64,000 nt of DNA from Pectobacterium aroidearum (GTDB lineage Bacteria > Pseudomonadota > Gammaproteobacteria > Enterobacterales > Enterobacteriaceae). The notes beneath the pieces were generated by a model that saw only the letters and a list, made by a program, of their open reading frames with translations, ran no database searches and had not been told where the DNA came from. Positions 28,892 to 38,134 of this stretch are shown piece by piece; the first letter of the stretch is position 1; each line of letters begins with the position of its first letter. Both the position numbers and the translations under genes were made by a program. The stretch is from positions 5,084,001 to 5,148,000 of the forward strand of contig NZ_CP166097.1 in assembly GCF_041228105.1 (NCBI RefSeq), written 5' to 3'.

Positions 28892-28918
28892 TTATCGGTT
28901 TTTCACGGTAAGGCTTTA
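28892..28918 (-). promoter_or_regulatory. Sigma-28 (FliA) promoter of the second chemoreceptor
   Basis: On the minus strand TAAAGCCT-N11-ACCGATAA, with the correct 11-nt spacing and 13 of 16 consensus bases. The rest of 28844-29149 shows no other gene; its right part is the ghrB leader. Confidence 0.7.
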
Positions 28919-29149
28919 TCTGAAAATGAGTGACAGCAATCACAAAGGAAATATATTAATCAAAAAATAAAAATCTCACGCTAAGCATCGGTCTGCGATC
29001 GTTCATCCTATCCATCGTGCAAATCCCCCATTAATTGCGATTAACCTTGGGCAGATGCAGGGGCGGTATCGCTTGCAGTCTCTCGCCAGCTACGCGATTA
29101 TTCGAGGAGCTATTTCTACGTTAACTTCCTTAATCTGCTGGAGTTTGTG

Positions 29150-30112
29150 ATGAAACCTAGCGTTATCCTGTATAAAAAAATTGCTGACGACCTACGCGCT
29201 CGTTTAGATCAACACTTCACCGTCACTGAGCTTGACGCCTTTCCTTCACTCGACCACCCGGCTCTGGCAACGGCCGAAGGCATCATTGGTTCCGGTGGTA
29301 AAGTCGATAAAGACTTCCTGCAACACGCCCCACGCTTACGTGCGGCCTCCACCATTTCTGTCGGTTACGACACCTTTAACGTCGACGCACTGAATGAAAA
29401 AGGGGTGATTCTCATGCATACCCCAACCGTGCTGACAGAAACCGTGGCGGATACGGTTCTGGCGCTGATGCTCACCAGCGCACGACGGGTCGTGGAAGTG
29501 GCCGAACGCGTTAAAGCAGGCGAATGGAAAGGTGGCGTTGACAGCGACTGGTTTGGCACTGACGTTCACCATAAGACCATCGGCATTCTGGGGATGGGTC
29601 GCATCGGTCTGGCAGTCGCACAACGCGCCCACTTTGGTTTTAGCATGCCGGTTCTGTACAACGCTCGCCGCCATCACGCCGAAGCAGAGCAGCGCTTTAA
29701 TGCTCGCCATTGCGATCTCGATACGCTCCTGGCCGAGTCTGACTTCCTCTGTATCACGCTGCCACTCACGGCGGAAACACATCATCTGATTGGGCGTGAG
29801 CAGCTGGCAAAAATGAAACCCAGCGCCATTTTGATTAATATCGGTCGTGGTGCTGTCGTGGATGAAGACGCGCTGACGGAAGCGCTGGTGAAAGGAACCA
29901 TTCAGGGCGCAGGCTTGGACGTGTTTGTCAAAGAACCGCTGCCCGTCGATTCTCCGCTGCTGGATTTACCTAACGTCGTGGCGCTGCCACATATCGGTTC
30001 TGCCACGCACGAAACACGCTACGATATGGCCGCCTGCGCCGTTGATAACCTGATTGCCGCCCTAAGCGGTCAGGTGAAAGAAAACTGCGTGAATCCGCAG
30101 GTTTTGAAATAG
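29150..30112 (+). CDS. ghrB: Glyoxylate/hydroxypyruvate reductase B GhrB
   Basis: Cytoplasmic NADPH-dependent 2-hydroxyacid dehydrogenase reducing glyoxylate, hydroxypyruvate and 2-ketogluconate. It has 320 residues (E. coli 324) and begins [20 protein letters not shown]. The Rossmann motif [16 protein letters not shown], the arginine region [14 protein letters not shown] and the catalytic histidine segment [12 protein letters not shown] are all present. ATG 29150 has CTGGAG upstream; GTG 29147 is an alternative. It stands alone before a 305-bp gap. Confidence 0.95.
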   Translation: MKPSVILYKKIADDLRARLDQHFTVTELDAFPSLDHPALATAEGIIGSGGKVDKDFLQHAPRLRAASTISVGYDTFNVDALNEKGVILMHTPTVLTETVADTVLALMLTSARRVVEVAERVKAGEWKGGVDSDWFGTDVHHKTIGILGMGRIGLAVAQRAHFGFSMPVLYNARRHHAEAEQRFNARHCDLDTLLAESDFLCITLPLTAETHHLIGREQLAKMKPSAILINIGRGAVVDEDALTEALVKGTIQGAGLDVFVKEPLPVDSPLLDLPNVVALPHIGSATHETRYDMAACAVDNLIAALSGQVKENCVNPQVLK

Positions 30113-30236
30113 TCCTCAGGCGATCTTAGCGCTGCGACGACGTGCTTGCAGCGCTGCTACCCTCACACTCAATAAACCCGCCATCACACGCGAAACGCAG
30201 CTATTTTCCGCAAAAAACCGCCCTTCTCCCTACCTA

Positions 30237-30262
30237 AAAACTGGATAACCAATGCCAGTTTT
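30237..30262 (+). terminator. Weak terminator in the ghrB-ABC operon gap
   Basis: AAAACTGG and CCAGTTTT pair across a 10-nt loop and are followed by a T-rich stretch. It lies 125 bp after ghrB. The remainder of 30113-30417 contains the leader of the ABC operon with no gene visible. Confidence 0.45.
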
Positions 30263-30417
30263 GTTCTTTGCTGTTTCCTACTGCCTATGGAAGTATCGGC
30301 TGTAACGAACGGTTAACGTCCCCGCCATATTTCCCCGTTTCAGGACGCAACCGATCCGCACATTCACCTGATAAAACAGAACGTTAATAAAAACCATTAC
30401 CTGTAGGAACAACCATC

Positions 30418-32055
30418 GTGGCGACTTTTTTGCATCCTCATCAGAAACTCACTATTTTTGCCTCGTTGCTCCTTCTGGGCGGTGCACTGAGTGCACAGGC
30501 AGCGAACGACACACCGAAAATCGGCGGCACGCTGATTTATCTGGAACAGCAAGCACACACCAATCTCTATACGCCCGCAGGCGGGTTTTACCCGAACGGC
30601 GGCATTCTCAACCAGATTACCGACAAACTGACGTACCAGAACCCGGAAACGCTGGAGATCGAGCCGTGGGTTGCGGAATCCTGGACCGTCAACGCGGATA
30701 ACACCGAATACACGTTCAAGATTCGTCCCGGCATCAGCTTCTCTGATGGCACTCCGCTGGATGCCAACGCGGTAGCGAAAAACTTTGATACCTACGGTTT
30801 GGGGAACACAGCGCTCAACCAGCCGGTTTCAGAAGTCATCAATAACTACCTGCGCAGTGAAGTCATCGACCCGCTCACAGTGAAGTTTTACTTTAAGAAG
30901 CCCTCTCCAGGCTTTCTGCAAGGCACCTCAGCGATCGGTTCCGGTCTGGTATCTCTCAGCACGCTTGAGCGCAATTTCAATCAGTTAGGCAATGCCAAAA
31001 ACATTATTGGTTCCGGTCCATTCGTCGTGAGCAGCGAGAAACTAGGACGCGAACTGAAACTGACCGCCCGTAAGGATTACAACTGGGCACCGGTTAAATC
31101 GAAGCATCAGGGACGCGCCTATCTGGACGGCATTACCTATCTGGTGACCCCGGAAGACAGCGTACGTATTGGCGCGTTGGTATCCGGTCAGGCGGATTTC
31201 ATTCGTCAGATTCAGGCCTACGATGAAAAGCGGGTGCAAAGTCAGAACTTCAATCTTTATGCCCCGCCTACGCGCGGCGTCAATAACAGCGTGGTTTTCC
31301 GCCCGGACAACCCGCTGGTCGCCGATATCCGCGTGCGTAAAGCGCTGCTGCACGCCACCAACACCAAAGAGATCATCAATACGCTGTTCTCTGACAACTA
31401 CCCACAGGCTACGTCACCGCTGGCCAAAACCGCCGCAGGCTATGTCGATCTCTCTAGCAAGCTCACCTTCGATCCCGCGCAGGCCAACAAACTGTTAGAT
31501 GAAGCGGGGTGGAAAACCGGTTCGCAGGGATTGCGGCAAAAAGACGGTAAAACGCTGGAACTGACCGCTTATGAATCGCTGCCACAGCCGCAGAACAAAG
31601 AAACCTTACAGTTGGTTTCCCAGCAGTGGGCAAAAGTCGGCGTGAAGCTGAACGTGTTGGCGGGCGATGCGGGCAGTAAAACCGTCGATAGCCTCGATCC
31701 GCTGAAAACTGGCGTTGCACCAGCGATGGTAGGCCGTGCCGACCCAGATGTACTGAAAAGCCAATATTACCCGACGGTACGTAACGTCCTGCTGCAAAAA
31801 GGTGGCTCCAGCGACAAAGTGAAGGACTTTGTTGATCCGCATCTGAATACGCTGCTGGATGGCATCGCCGCTGAAACCGACCGCAGCAAGCGGCTGGCGC
31901 TGGTCGGGGAGGTACAGAACTACCTGATCGATCAGGCCTACGTCATTCCCATTTTTGAAGAACCGCAGGTGTTTGCCGGCGCCCCCACGACAAAAGGCAT
32001 CGCGTTTGAAGCCGTCGGTCGCCCGAGTTTCTACAACACCTGGCTGGATAAGTAA
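30418..32055 (+). CDS. Oligopeptide/nickel-type ABC substrate-binding protein (KPN_01854-like)
   Basis: Periplasmic solute receptor (SBP_bac_5), 545 residues, starting at GTG with TAGGA upstream. A signal peptide ends near SAQAANDTPK. The core family pattern is visible: NGGILNQITDKLTYQNPE, VAESWTVNADNTEYTFKIRPGISFSDGTPLDA and the RVRKALLHATNTKEI-type segment. From memory this set of genes corresponds to families named after Klebsiella KPN_01854 (binding protein) and KPN_01858 (monooxygenase). The ligand is not known. It is the first gene of a six-gene operon whose last two products are redox enzymes, which hints at a compound taken up and then oxidised. Confidence 0.88.
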   Translation: MATFLHPHQKLTIFASLLLLGGALSAQAANDTPKIGGTLIYLEQQAHTNLYTPAGGFYPNGGILNQITDKLTYQNPETLEIEPWVAESWTVNADNTEYTFKIRPGISFSDGTPLDANAVAKNFDTYGLGNTALNQPVSEVINNYLRSEVIDPLTVKFYFKKPSPGFLQGTSAIGSGLVSLSTLERNFNQLGNAKNIIGSGPFVVSSEKLGRELKLTARKDYNWAPVKSKHQGRAYLDGITYLVTPEDSVRIGALVSGQADFIRQIQAYDEKRVQSQNFNLYAPPTRGVNNSVVFRPDNPLVADIRVRKALLHATNTKEIINTLFSDNYPQATSPLAKTAAGYVDLSSKLTFDPAQANKLLDEAGWKTGSQGLRQKDGKTLELTAYESLPQPQNKETLQLVSQQWAKVGVKLNVLAGDAGSKTVDSLDPLKTGVAPAMVGRADPDVLKSQYYPTVRNVLLQKGGSSDKVKDFVDPHLNTLLDGIAAETDRSKRLALVGEVQNYLIDQAYVIPIFEEPQVFAGAPTTKGIAFEAVGRPSFYNTWLDK

Positions 32056-32082
32056 CGCGGAAGAAAGAGGGAAGCGATCATC

Positions 32083-33027
32083 ATGAACCGATATCTGGCA
32101 CTGCGCATCGGTCAGGCACTGCTCGTCTTGTGGGCGGCATTTACCCTGTCTTTTATCCTGCTTCAGGCGATGCCGGGTGATGCTGTACTGATCAAGTTCC
32201 AAAACCCGGAGCTCGGCCTGAGTGCCGAGCAGATCGCGCAGTTGCGTTTGTCTTACGGTGCCGATACGCCGGTACTCACGCAATATTTTCATGCGATAGC
32301 CCAGATACTGCGTGGCGATCTCGGCCTCTCTCTTCAGGCGGGCGTGCCAGTCACCGAGTTGATTGCCGCGAATCTGCCGCCCACGCTGCTGCTCGCGGTG
32401 CTGGGCTTCATCGCTGCTGGCCTGCTGGCGTTTGCTCTGGCGTTCTTATCGACGCTGACGCCGTTTCAGTGGCTACGAAGCACGCTGCAATCGTTGCCGT
32501 CGCTGTTTATTTCCGTCCCAACCTTTTGGCTCGGTATCGTACTGATTCAGATTTTCTCTTTCCGTCTGGGGCTGATTCCGGTGATTAACCCCGGCGAATG
32601 GGAAGGGCTGATTTTACCGGTTCTCACACTGGCGCTACCGATCTCCGCCCCGCTGGCTCAGGTGCTGATGCGCAGCATCGATCAGGTACAAACCCAGCCG
32701 TTTGTTGCCGTCGCCCGCGCCAAAGGAGCCAGCCGCAGCGGCGTGCTGTGGCGACATATCGCCCGCAACGCGATGCTGCCCACGCTGACCATCGCTGGCC
32801 TGCTGTTGGGCGAACTGATTGCGGGAGCGCTGATTACCGAAACCGTGTTTGGCCGTAACGGACTCGGTCAGTTGACGCAGGAAGCTGTGAACTATCAGGA
32901 CAGCAGCGTATTGCAGGCCATCGTACTGGTTTCCGCTGCCGCCTTTGTTGTCGTCAATCTGGCCGTCGACCTGCTCTATCCCCTTCTCGATCCGCGCCTG
33001 AAAAAAACGCCAGGAGCCACGCTATGA
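32083..33027 (+). CDS. ABC transporter permease, DppB/OppB type
   Basis: First inner-membrane channel subunit, 314 residues with about six transmembrane helices. The N-terminal TM and early LLQAMPGDAVLIKFQNPE are typical of DppB-like permeases. The EAA coupling loop is visible as VARAKGASRSGVLWRHIARNAMLP. It starts 27 bp after the binding-protein gene, with AGAGGGAAG as ribosome site, and overlaps the next permease gene by 4 bp. Confidence 0.9.
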   Translation: MNRYLALRIGQALLVLWAAFTLSFILLQAMPGDAVLIKFQNPELGLSAEQIAQLRLSYGADTPVLTQYFHAIAQILRGDLGLSLQAGVPVTELIAANLPPTLLLAVLGFIAAGLLAFALAFLSTLTPFQWLRSTLQSLPSLFISVPTFWLGIVLIQIFSFRLGLIPVINPGEWEGLILPVLTLALPISAPLAQVLMRSIDQVQTQPFVAVARAKGASRSGVLWRHIARNAMLPTLTIAGLLLGELIAGALITETVFGRNGLGQLTQEAVNYQDSSVLQAIVLVSAAAFVVVNLAVDLLYPLLDPRLKKTPGATL

Positions 33028-33884
33028 CTACCGTACAGCTGGAAAAAATCACCTTTCCTCTTCTGCGCAAGCGGCCTCTACTGCGTCGCTACGCCTTCCA
33101 ACCGGGGCTATTGCTGGCCTGGCTGGTGATGCTGACCGTCGCGCTTTGGGCGCTGTTCCCCGGCTGGTTTACTGGCTATAGCCCGACAGAGGGCATCGCG
33201 GGCGCACAGCGGCTGGCACCCGACGCCGACTACTGGCTCGGCACCGACCAGCTGGGACGTGATCTCTACGCGCGCATCGTTTATGGCGCCGTGCACTCGC
33301 TTTCCGGTGCCGTTATCGCCGTCGGGCTGGGTCTGGTGCTCGGTAGCCTGTTCGGTCTCTTGGCGGGCGCGGTGGGCGGCTGGCTGGATAGCGTCGTGAT
33401 GCGCAGCATTGATGTGTTACTGGCTATTCCCGGCCTGCTGCTGGCACTGAGCGTCATCATTCTGTTGGGTTTCGGCACGGTTAACGCCGCGATTGCCGTG
33501 GGTGTCACCTCCGTCGCTAGCTTCACCCGGCTGGTACGTTCAGAAGTGTTGCGCGTGCGCCACAGCGACTACGTCGAAGCCGCCTATGGCAGCGGCGGCA
33601 CCTTTTTCAGCGTGTTATGGCGGCACATCCTGCCGAACTCACTGACCACCGTTTTCGCCTTTGCCGCGCTGCAATTCGGCAGTGCGATTCTGGCCATCTC
33701 CACGCTGAGCTTCCTCGGCTACGGCGCACCACCGCCCACGCCGGAATGGGGACTGCTGATCGCCGAAGGCCGCAACTACATTGCCACCGCGTGGTGGTTA
33801 ACCACCTTCCCCGGTCTGGTTGTCGTACTCGTTGTGTTGTCCGCCAACCGCATCAGCCAATCGATCAGAAGGACGGAACGATGA
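33024..33884 (+). CDS. ABC transporter permease, DppC/OppC type
   Basis: Second channel subunit, 286 residues. One N-terminal helix is followed by a periplasmic segment with the DppC-type sequence YWLGTDQLGRDLYARIVYGA and five further helices. The EAA loop is EAAYGSGGTFFSVLWRHILP. Start and stop overlap both neighbours by 4 bp, so translation is coupled across the permease and ATPase genes. Confidence 0.9.
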   Translation: MTTVQLEKITFPLLRKRPLLRRYAFQPGLLLAWLVMLTVALWALFPGWFTGYSPTEGIAGAQRLAPDADYWLGTDQLGRDLYARIVYGAVHSLSGAVIAVGLGLVLGSLFGLLAGAVGGWLDSVVMRSIDVLLAIPGLLLALSVIILLGFGTVNAAIAVGVTSVASFTRLVRSEVLRVRHSDYVEAAYGSGGTFFSVLWRHILPNSLTTVFAFAALQFGSAILAISTLSFLGYGAPPPTPEWGLLIAEGRNYIATAWWLTTFPGLVVVLVVLSANRISQSIRRTER

Positions 33885-35566
33885 GCCTGTCAGCCAGCTT
33901 ACAAACCAGCTCGGCGGTGCCCGTACTGGCTCTGGAAAACGTCACGATTGCCTACCGTAGTGACGATCGTGAGCAGACCGTCGTGGAAGGCGTCTCTTTT
34001 CATATTCAGCCCGGTGAAGTCGTCGCACTGGTGGGGGAATCCGGTTCAGGGAAAACCACCACCGCACAGGCGGTTATCGGTTTGCTGGCCGAGAACGGAC
34101 GGTTAACACGCGGCGCCATTCGGCTCAACGGCGTGGATATCAGCGACTGGTCGCAGAAGCGGTTGGACAGCGTGCGCGGTGCGCAGATCAGCCTGATCCC
34201 GCAGGATCCCACCAGTTCCCTGAATCCGGTGCAGACCATCGGCGAGCAAGTGGACGAAATTCTGCGCATTCATCAGCGGGAAGATCGCCAGACTATCCGC
34301 CAGAAAACGCTGGCGCTGCTGGAACGCGTGGGGCTAAACCAGCCGGAGCTGCGAGCGAAACAGTATCCGCACGAGCTGTCCGGCGGTATGAAACAACGCG
34401 TCCTGATCGCGATTGCCATTGCGCTAAAACCTGCGCTGATTATTGCTGATGAGCCCACCAGCGCGCTGGATGTCACCGTGCAGAAACGTATTCTCGATCT
34501 GCTTGATGAACTGCGACGCGAAAATGGGACGGCGGTGCTGTTCGTTACGCACGACCTGGGGGTCGCGGCCGAGCGTGCCGATCGGCTGCTGGTCTTCCAG
34601 AACGGCTACATTCAGGAACAGGGTCCAACGCTTGAGGTGCTAAGCGCGCCCTCAAGCCACTATGCCCGCACGCTGCTGGCGAACGTGCCGTCGCTTAACC
34701 CAACGCCGCGTCCACCGCGCAACCATGCATCCGACATCATTGTCTCGGTCGAAAATCTGGTACAGACCTTCCCCTTATCGGGTCGTAAAGGGGAACATTT
34801 TCGGGCCGTGGATGACGTCTCTTTCAGCGTGGCACGCGGCACAACGCACGCCATTGTCGGCGAATCCGGCTCGGGTAAAACCACCACGGCACGCAGCCTG
34901 CTCGGGTTTCATCACCCCAGCGCCGGGCGCATTCTGATCGACGGCACCGATATCACTCACCTGAAAGGCGAAGCGCTACGGCAGTTCCGGCAGAAAATTC
35001 AGTTGGTCTACCAAAATCCCTTTGGTTCACTCGATCCCTCACAGCGGTTATACGACATCGTCGAGGAACCGCTGCGCAATTTTAATCGCCATACCGCCGC
35101 GCAGCGGGAGCAAAAAATTCATGAGATGTTCGAGCGCGTCGCCCTGCCCGCCGCGTTGCTGTCACGCAAGCCGCGTGAGCTGTCCGGCGGCCAGCGACAA
35201 CGTGTCGCCATCGCCCGGGCGCTGGTGCTGGAACCGCAGGTACTGGTGCTGGACGAGGCTGTCTCGGCGCTGGATGTCACCGTGCAGGCGCAGATTCTAC
35301 GTTTGCTGGCTGAATTACAGGAATCACTTGGGCTGACATACCTGTTCATTTCGCACGATTTGGCGGTCGTACGCCAGATCGCCGACACCGTTTCCGTGCT
35401 GTACCACGGCAAGCAGCTTGAATCCGGCCCGGTAGAGCAGATCTTCGCCCATCCCGAACATCGCTACACCCGTGAACTCATCGAGGCCATCCCCGGGCAG
35501 CAACACCCGGCTTTTGCCCGTCCGCATCACTCTGAAACCAAAGTGGCACTAAACCAAGGACAGTAG
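33881..35566 (+). CDS. Fused double ABC ATPase (DppD-DppF type)
   Basis: Energises the importer; 561 residues with two complete ATPase domains in one chain. Domain 1 (about 15-260) has Walker A GESGSGKTT, signature LSGGMKQR and Walker B LIIADEPTSALD. Domain 2 (~285-535) has GESGSGKTT, LSGGQRQR and VLVLDEAVSALD. Both keep their H-loops (THDLG, SHDLA). The second Walker B has E-A-V in place of the usual E-P-T/V. Start ATG overlaps the permease stop (ATGA); a longer open frame upstream lies inside the permease gene in another frame and is not used. Confidence 0.93.
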   Translation: MSLSASLQTSSAVPVLALENVTIAYRSDDREQTVVEGVSFHIQPGEVVALVGESGSGKTTTAQAVIGLLAENGRLTRGAIRLNGVDISDWSQKRLDSVRGAQISLIPQDPTSSLNPVQTIGEQVDEILRIHQREDRQTIRQKTLALLERVGLNQPELRAKQYPHELSGGMKQRVLIAIAIALKPALIIADEPTSALDVTVQKRILDLLDELRRENGTAVLFVTHDLGVAAERADRLLVFQNGYIQEQGPTLEVLSAPSSHYARTLLANVPSLNPTPRPPRNHASDIIVSVENLVQTFPLSGRKGEHFRAVDDVSFSVARGTTHAIVGESGSGKTTTARSLLGFHHPSAGRILIDGTDITHLKGEALRQFRQKIQLVYQNPFGSLDPSQRLYDIVEEPLRNFNRHTAAQREQKIHEMFERVALPAALLSRKPRELSGGQRQRVAIARALVLEPQVLVLDEAVSALDVTVQAQILRLLAELQESLGLTYLFISHDLAVVRQIADTVSVLYHGKQLESGPVEQIFAHPEHRYTRELIEAIPGQQHPAFARPHHSETKVALNQGQ

Positions 35567-35567
35567 A

Positions 35568-36602
35568 ATGACAACGAAACGTCTGGGATTTTTCACGCGG
35601 CTGCTGGATGACACCTCCGCCCAGCAGCGCTATCGGCTGGCGACGGAACAGATCGTCAAAGCCGAACAACTCGGGTTCGACAGCGCCTGGGTCGCGCAGC
35701 ACCACTTTCACGCTGATGAAGGCGGGCTACCTTCACCGCTGGTGTTTCTGGCGCTGGTCGCCGCGCGCACTCAGCGCATCCAACTCGGTACTGGCGTTAT
35801 TACGCTGCCAATGGAAGAGCCGCTGCGCGTGGCGGAAGATACCGCCGTGCTTGATTTACTCAGCAACGGCAGACTGGAAGTCGGCGTAGGTTCCGGCGGC
35901 ACGCCGTCCTCATTTGCCGCGTTTGGTCATGACAGCGCGCAACGCGGGCAGATCCTCGGGCGCTATCTGGAGAAACTGCGCGCCGCATGGCGGGGAGAAG
36001 CCCTAAGCGAAGACGGTAATCAGCTCTACCCTGCCGCCCCGCATTTGGATAAGCGTGTCTGGCAGGCTACGTTTTCCATCGAGGGGGCGGAACGAGCCGG
36101 TAAAGCAGGCGATGGCCTGATGCTCTCTCGTACCCAGCCGCGCCCAGAACATTTCCCGGACGCCACGCTGACTGACCTGCAAAACCCGATGATCGATGCC
36201 TACCTGGCCGCACTGCCTACGGGCGTCACACCGCGCATTCTCAGCTCACGCAGCGTTTTTGTGGCTGACGATCGTCAATTAGCGCTGACTCTGGCAGAGA
36301 AAGGGCTTACTCGTTCCGCCGCCCGTTCCGGCACGTTCCGTGCGATCCCTCACGACTCGATAGAAGCGCTGATCGCCTCCTTTGATAGCCATGTCGGCAC
36401 CGCGCAGGATGTCATCGCGTCACTTCGGGCAGACAGCTCGCTGGAGCGTGCGACCGATGTGACATTCCAGGTGCACTCCATCGATCCGCCGCATGCGCTA
36501 ATTCTGCGCTCGCTTGAACTGATTGCCACTCAGGTGGCTCCCGCGTTGGGCTGGAGACCCGCCGTCAAACAGAAAAGCCCGATCGGGCAGGAGATTGCAT
36601 GA
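35568..36602 (+). CDS. FMN-dependent luciferase-like monooxygenase (KPN_01858-like)
   Basis: Predicted flavin-dependent monooxygenase with a TIM-barrel luciferase fold, 344 residues. Family features: N-terminal MTTKRLGFFTRLLDD, then AEQLGFDSAWVAQHHFHADEG-type barrel segments, ALVAARTQRIQLGTGVITLPMEEPLRVAEDTAVLDLLSNGRLEVGVGSGG (shown in parts along 60-115). It starts one base after the ATPase stop and overlaps the next gene by 4 bp. A flavin reductase partner is not encoded nearby. The substrate is unknown; being co-transcribed with the importer suggests that it acts on the imported compound. Confidence 0.87.
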   Translation: MTTKRLGFFTRLLDDTSAQQRYRLATEQIVKAEQLGFDSAWVAQHHFHADEGGLPSPLVFLALVAARTQRIQLGTGVITLPMEEPLRVAEDTAVLDLLSNGRLEVGVGSGGTPSSFAAFGHDSAQRGQILGRYLEKLRAAWRGEALSEDGNQLYPAAPHLDKRVWQATFSIEGAERAGKAGDGLMLSRTQPRPEHFPDATLTDLQNPMIDAYLAALPTGVTPRILSSRSVFVADDRQLALTLAEKGLTRSAARSGTFRAIPHDSIEALIASFDSHVGTAQDVIASLRADSSLERATDVTFQVHSIDPPHALILRSLELIATQVAPALGWRPAVKQKSPIGQEIA

Positions 36603-37732
36603 CGCACGCTAACACGTTACACACCCCTGACGTACTGGATACGCTGGCCGAAATTAGCCCAGACTCCGCCCTCGCGGCAGCCAGAAAAACCCGTGATGCG
36701 GCGACACGCCACACTCAGGGCAGCTACGAGGCGCTGTTTAACGCCAACGCCGCAGACGACGCGACGCTGCCGCTATCGCTGCGCTTCTGGTTTGCGACCA
36801 AGATCAGCGGCTGGCAGCAGGATGAGCAATTGCAGCGTTTTTATGCCGAGCGGCTGTCGGACTTCCCGGAACCCGCGTTGACACCCGCGCTACAGCTGGC
36901 GCTGGATCATGCCGAACGCCTGACGAAAACCCCCGTACACGCCTCGGCGTCCCACGTCAGCGCGCTGGAACATGCGGGCTGGTCGGTAGACGATATCGTG
37001 ACGCTGTCGCAGCTCATCGCGTTTGTGAATTTTCAAAGTCGGCTACTGCGTGGCTATCGCCTGATTGCCAGCCACCGCGTCGGCCAGCCGCATTCACAGG
37101 CCGCTGTTGCGGGTCAGTGGCATACCCAACCGCAGACGCACAGCGGCAAATCCGCGCCGCAGGCGTTTACTCAGGCAGAACTGGGCTGGGAACCGTGGAT
37201 CGCGCCCAAACCGCTGGCCGAATTCAATGCCGATGAACAGGCGATTCTGGCGCGCTTCGGCCACACCGATTCAGACTATTTCCGTCTGCTAGGCCGCAAT
37301 CTTCCGGTGCTGGAACAGCGCACGCTGACGGATAAAGGGATTTTCTATACCGCTGGTGGCCTGCCGCGCAAAGAACGCGAACTGATCGCTGCCGTCACCA
37401 GCAAGGTCAACGGCTGCATCTACTGCGCCTCTGTACACGCACGTAAAGCCAGCCAGCTTTCCAAACAGGACAGCGATGTGCAGCGGCTGCTGGATGTCGT
37501 TCCCGGCGGTGATTTGGGTATCGGTCAAAGCCTACGCTGGCAGGCAATTATCGATTTCTCGGCTCGCCTTTCCGCCACGCCCGCGCAGGTCAACGCAAAC
37601 GATCTGAAGCAACTGCAAGAACAGGGGTTAGATACGCTGGAGATCGTCGATGTGGTGCAGTCAGCCGCCTTTTTCTCATGGGCCAACCGACTGATGCTGA
37701 CGCTAGGCGAACCCTTCTGGCCAGAGCATTAA
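36599..37732 (+). CDS. Two-domain AhpD-like (CMD) protein
   Basis: A 377-residue protein built of two carboxymuconolactone decarboxylase-type helical domains. The N-terminal domain (about 10-165) has no cysteine and so is probably structural or regulatory. The C-terminal domain (~190-377) has the AhpD redox motif C273-x-x-C276-x3-H280 in VNGCIYCASVHARK. In related loci two separate genes (Avi_7170-like and Avi_7169-like, from memory) seem to cover these halves, so this looks like a fusion. Alkylhydroperoxidase activity is predicted. It is the last gene of the operon, overlapping the monooxygenase by 4 bp, perhaps to clear peroxide from it. Confidence 0.82.
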   Translation: MTHANTLHTPDVLDTLAEISPDSALAAARKTRDAATRHTQGSYEALFNANAADDATLPLSLRFWFATKISGWQQDEQLQRFYAERLSDFPEPALTPALQLALDHAERLTKTPVHASASHVSALEHAGWSVDDIVTLSQLIAFVNFQSRLLRGYRLIASHRVGQPHSQAAVAGQWHTQPQTHSGKSAPQAFTQAELGWEPWIAPKPLAEFNADEQAILARFGHTDSDYFRLLGRNLPVLEQRTLTDKGIFYTAGGLPRKERELIAAVTSKVNGCIYCASVHARKASQLSKQDSDVQRLLDVVPGGDLGIGQSLRWQAIIDFSARLSATPAQVNANDLKQLQEQGLDTLEIVDVVQSAAFFSWANRLMLTLGEPFWPEH

Positions 37733-37739
37733 TCCTCAA

Positions 37740-37773
37740 GCGGTCTGTTTTATTACCTCAGCCAACAGACCGC
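37740..37773 (+). terminator. Hairpin after the ABC/monooxygenase operon
   Basis: GCGGTCTGTT and AACAGACCGC form a perfect 10-bp stem with a 14-nt loop, starting 8 bp after the operon's last stop. No T-run follows. Confidence 0.5.
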
Positions 37774-38134
37774 ACCATTCGGAATAAATTCTTATCCTCA
37801 TGACATTCTTATTTACTAAATAACAAAATAGACTGAATTATTTTTAATAAAATATATCCATCGAAGAATACACTGAATATAAAAACGATTACCACACACA
37901 TAATTAAATCCATCATTATACAATCAAAAATACTTAACAAATAACCCACATAAAAACTCACATAAAAAACAATAAATTTTAAAATAAAAAATTAAATAAA
38001 TATAAAAACCAAATACTTGTTATTTTTCACCAACGAAATGAATGGCAAAAAAACAAATTAAACTACAGTTTAATCACTGGCTAAATTAAATCAGTCAGAA
38101 ACTATCGACTAAACCAAATAGCAAGGAAATTATT
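37774..38134 (+). promoter_or_regulatory. Very AT-rich leader of the lectin gene
   Basis: About 360 bp that is overwhelmingly A and T, with many A-tracts; no ORF or RNA gene seen. Such regions are typical targets of H-NS silencing (inference). The lectin ribosome site AAGGA lies at its right end. Confidence 0.5.
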
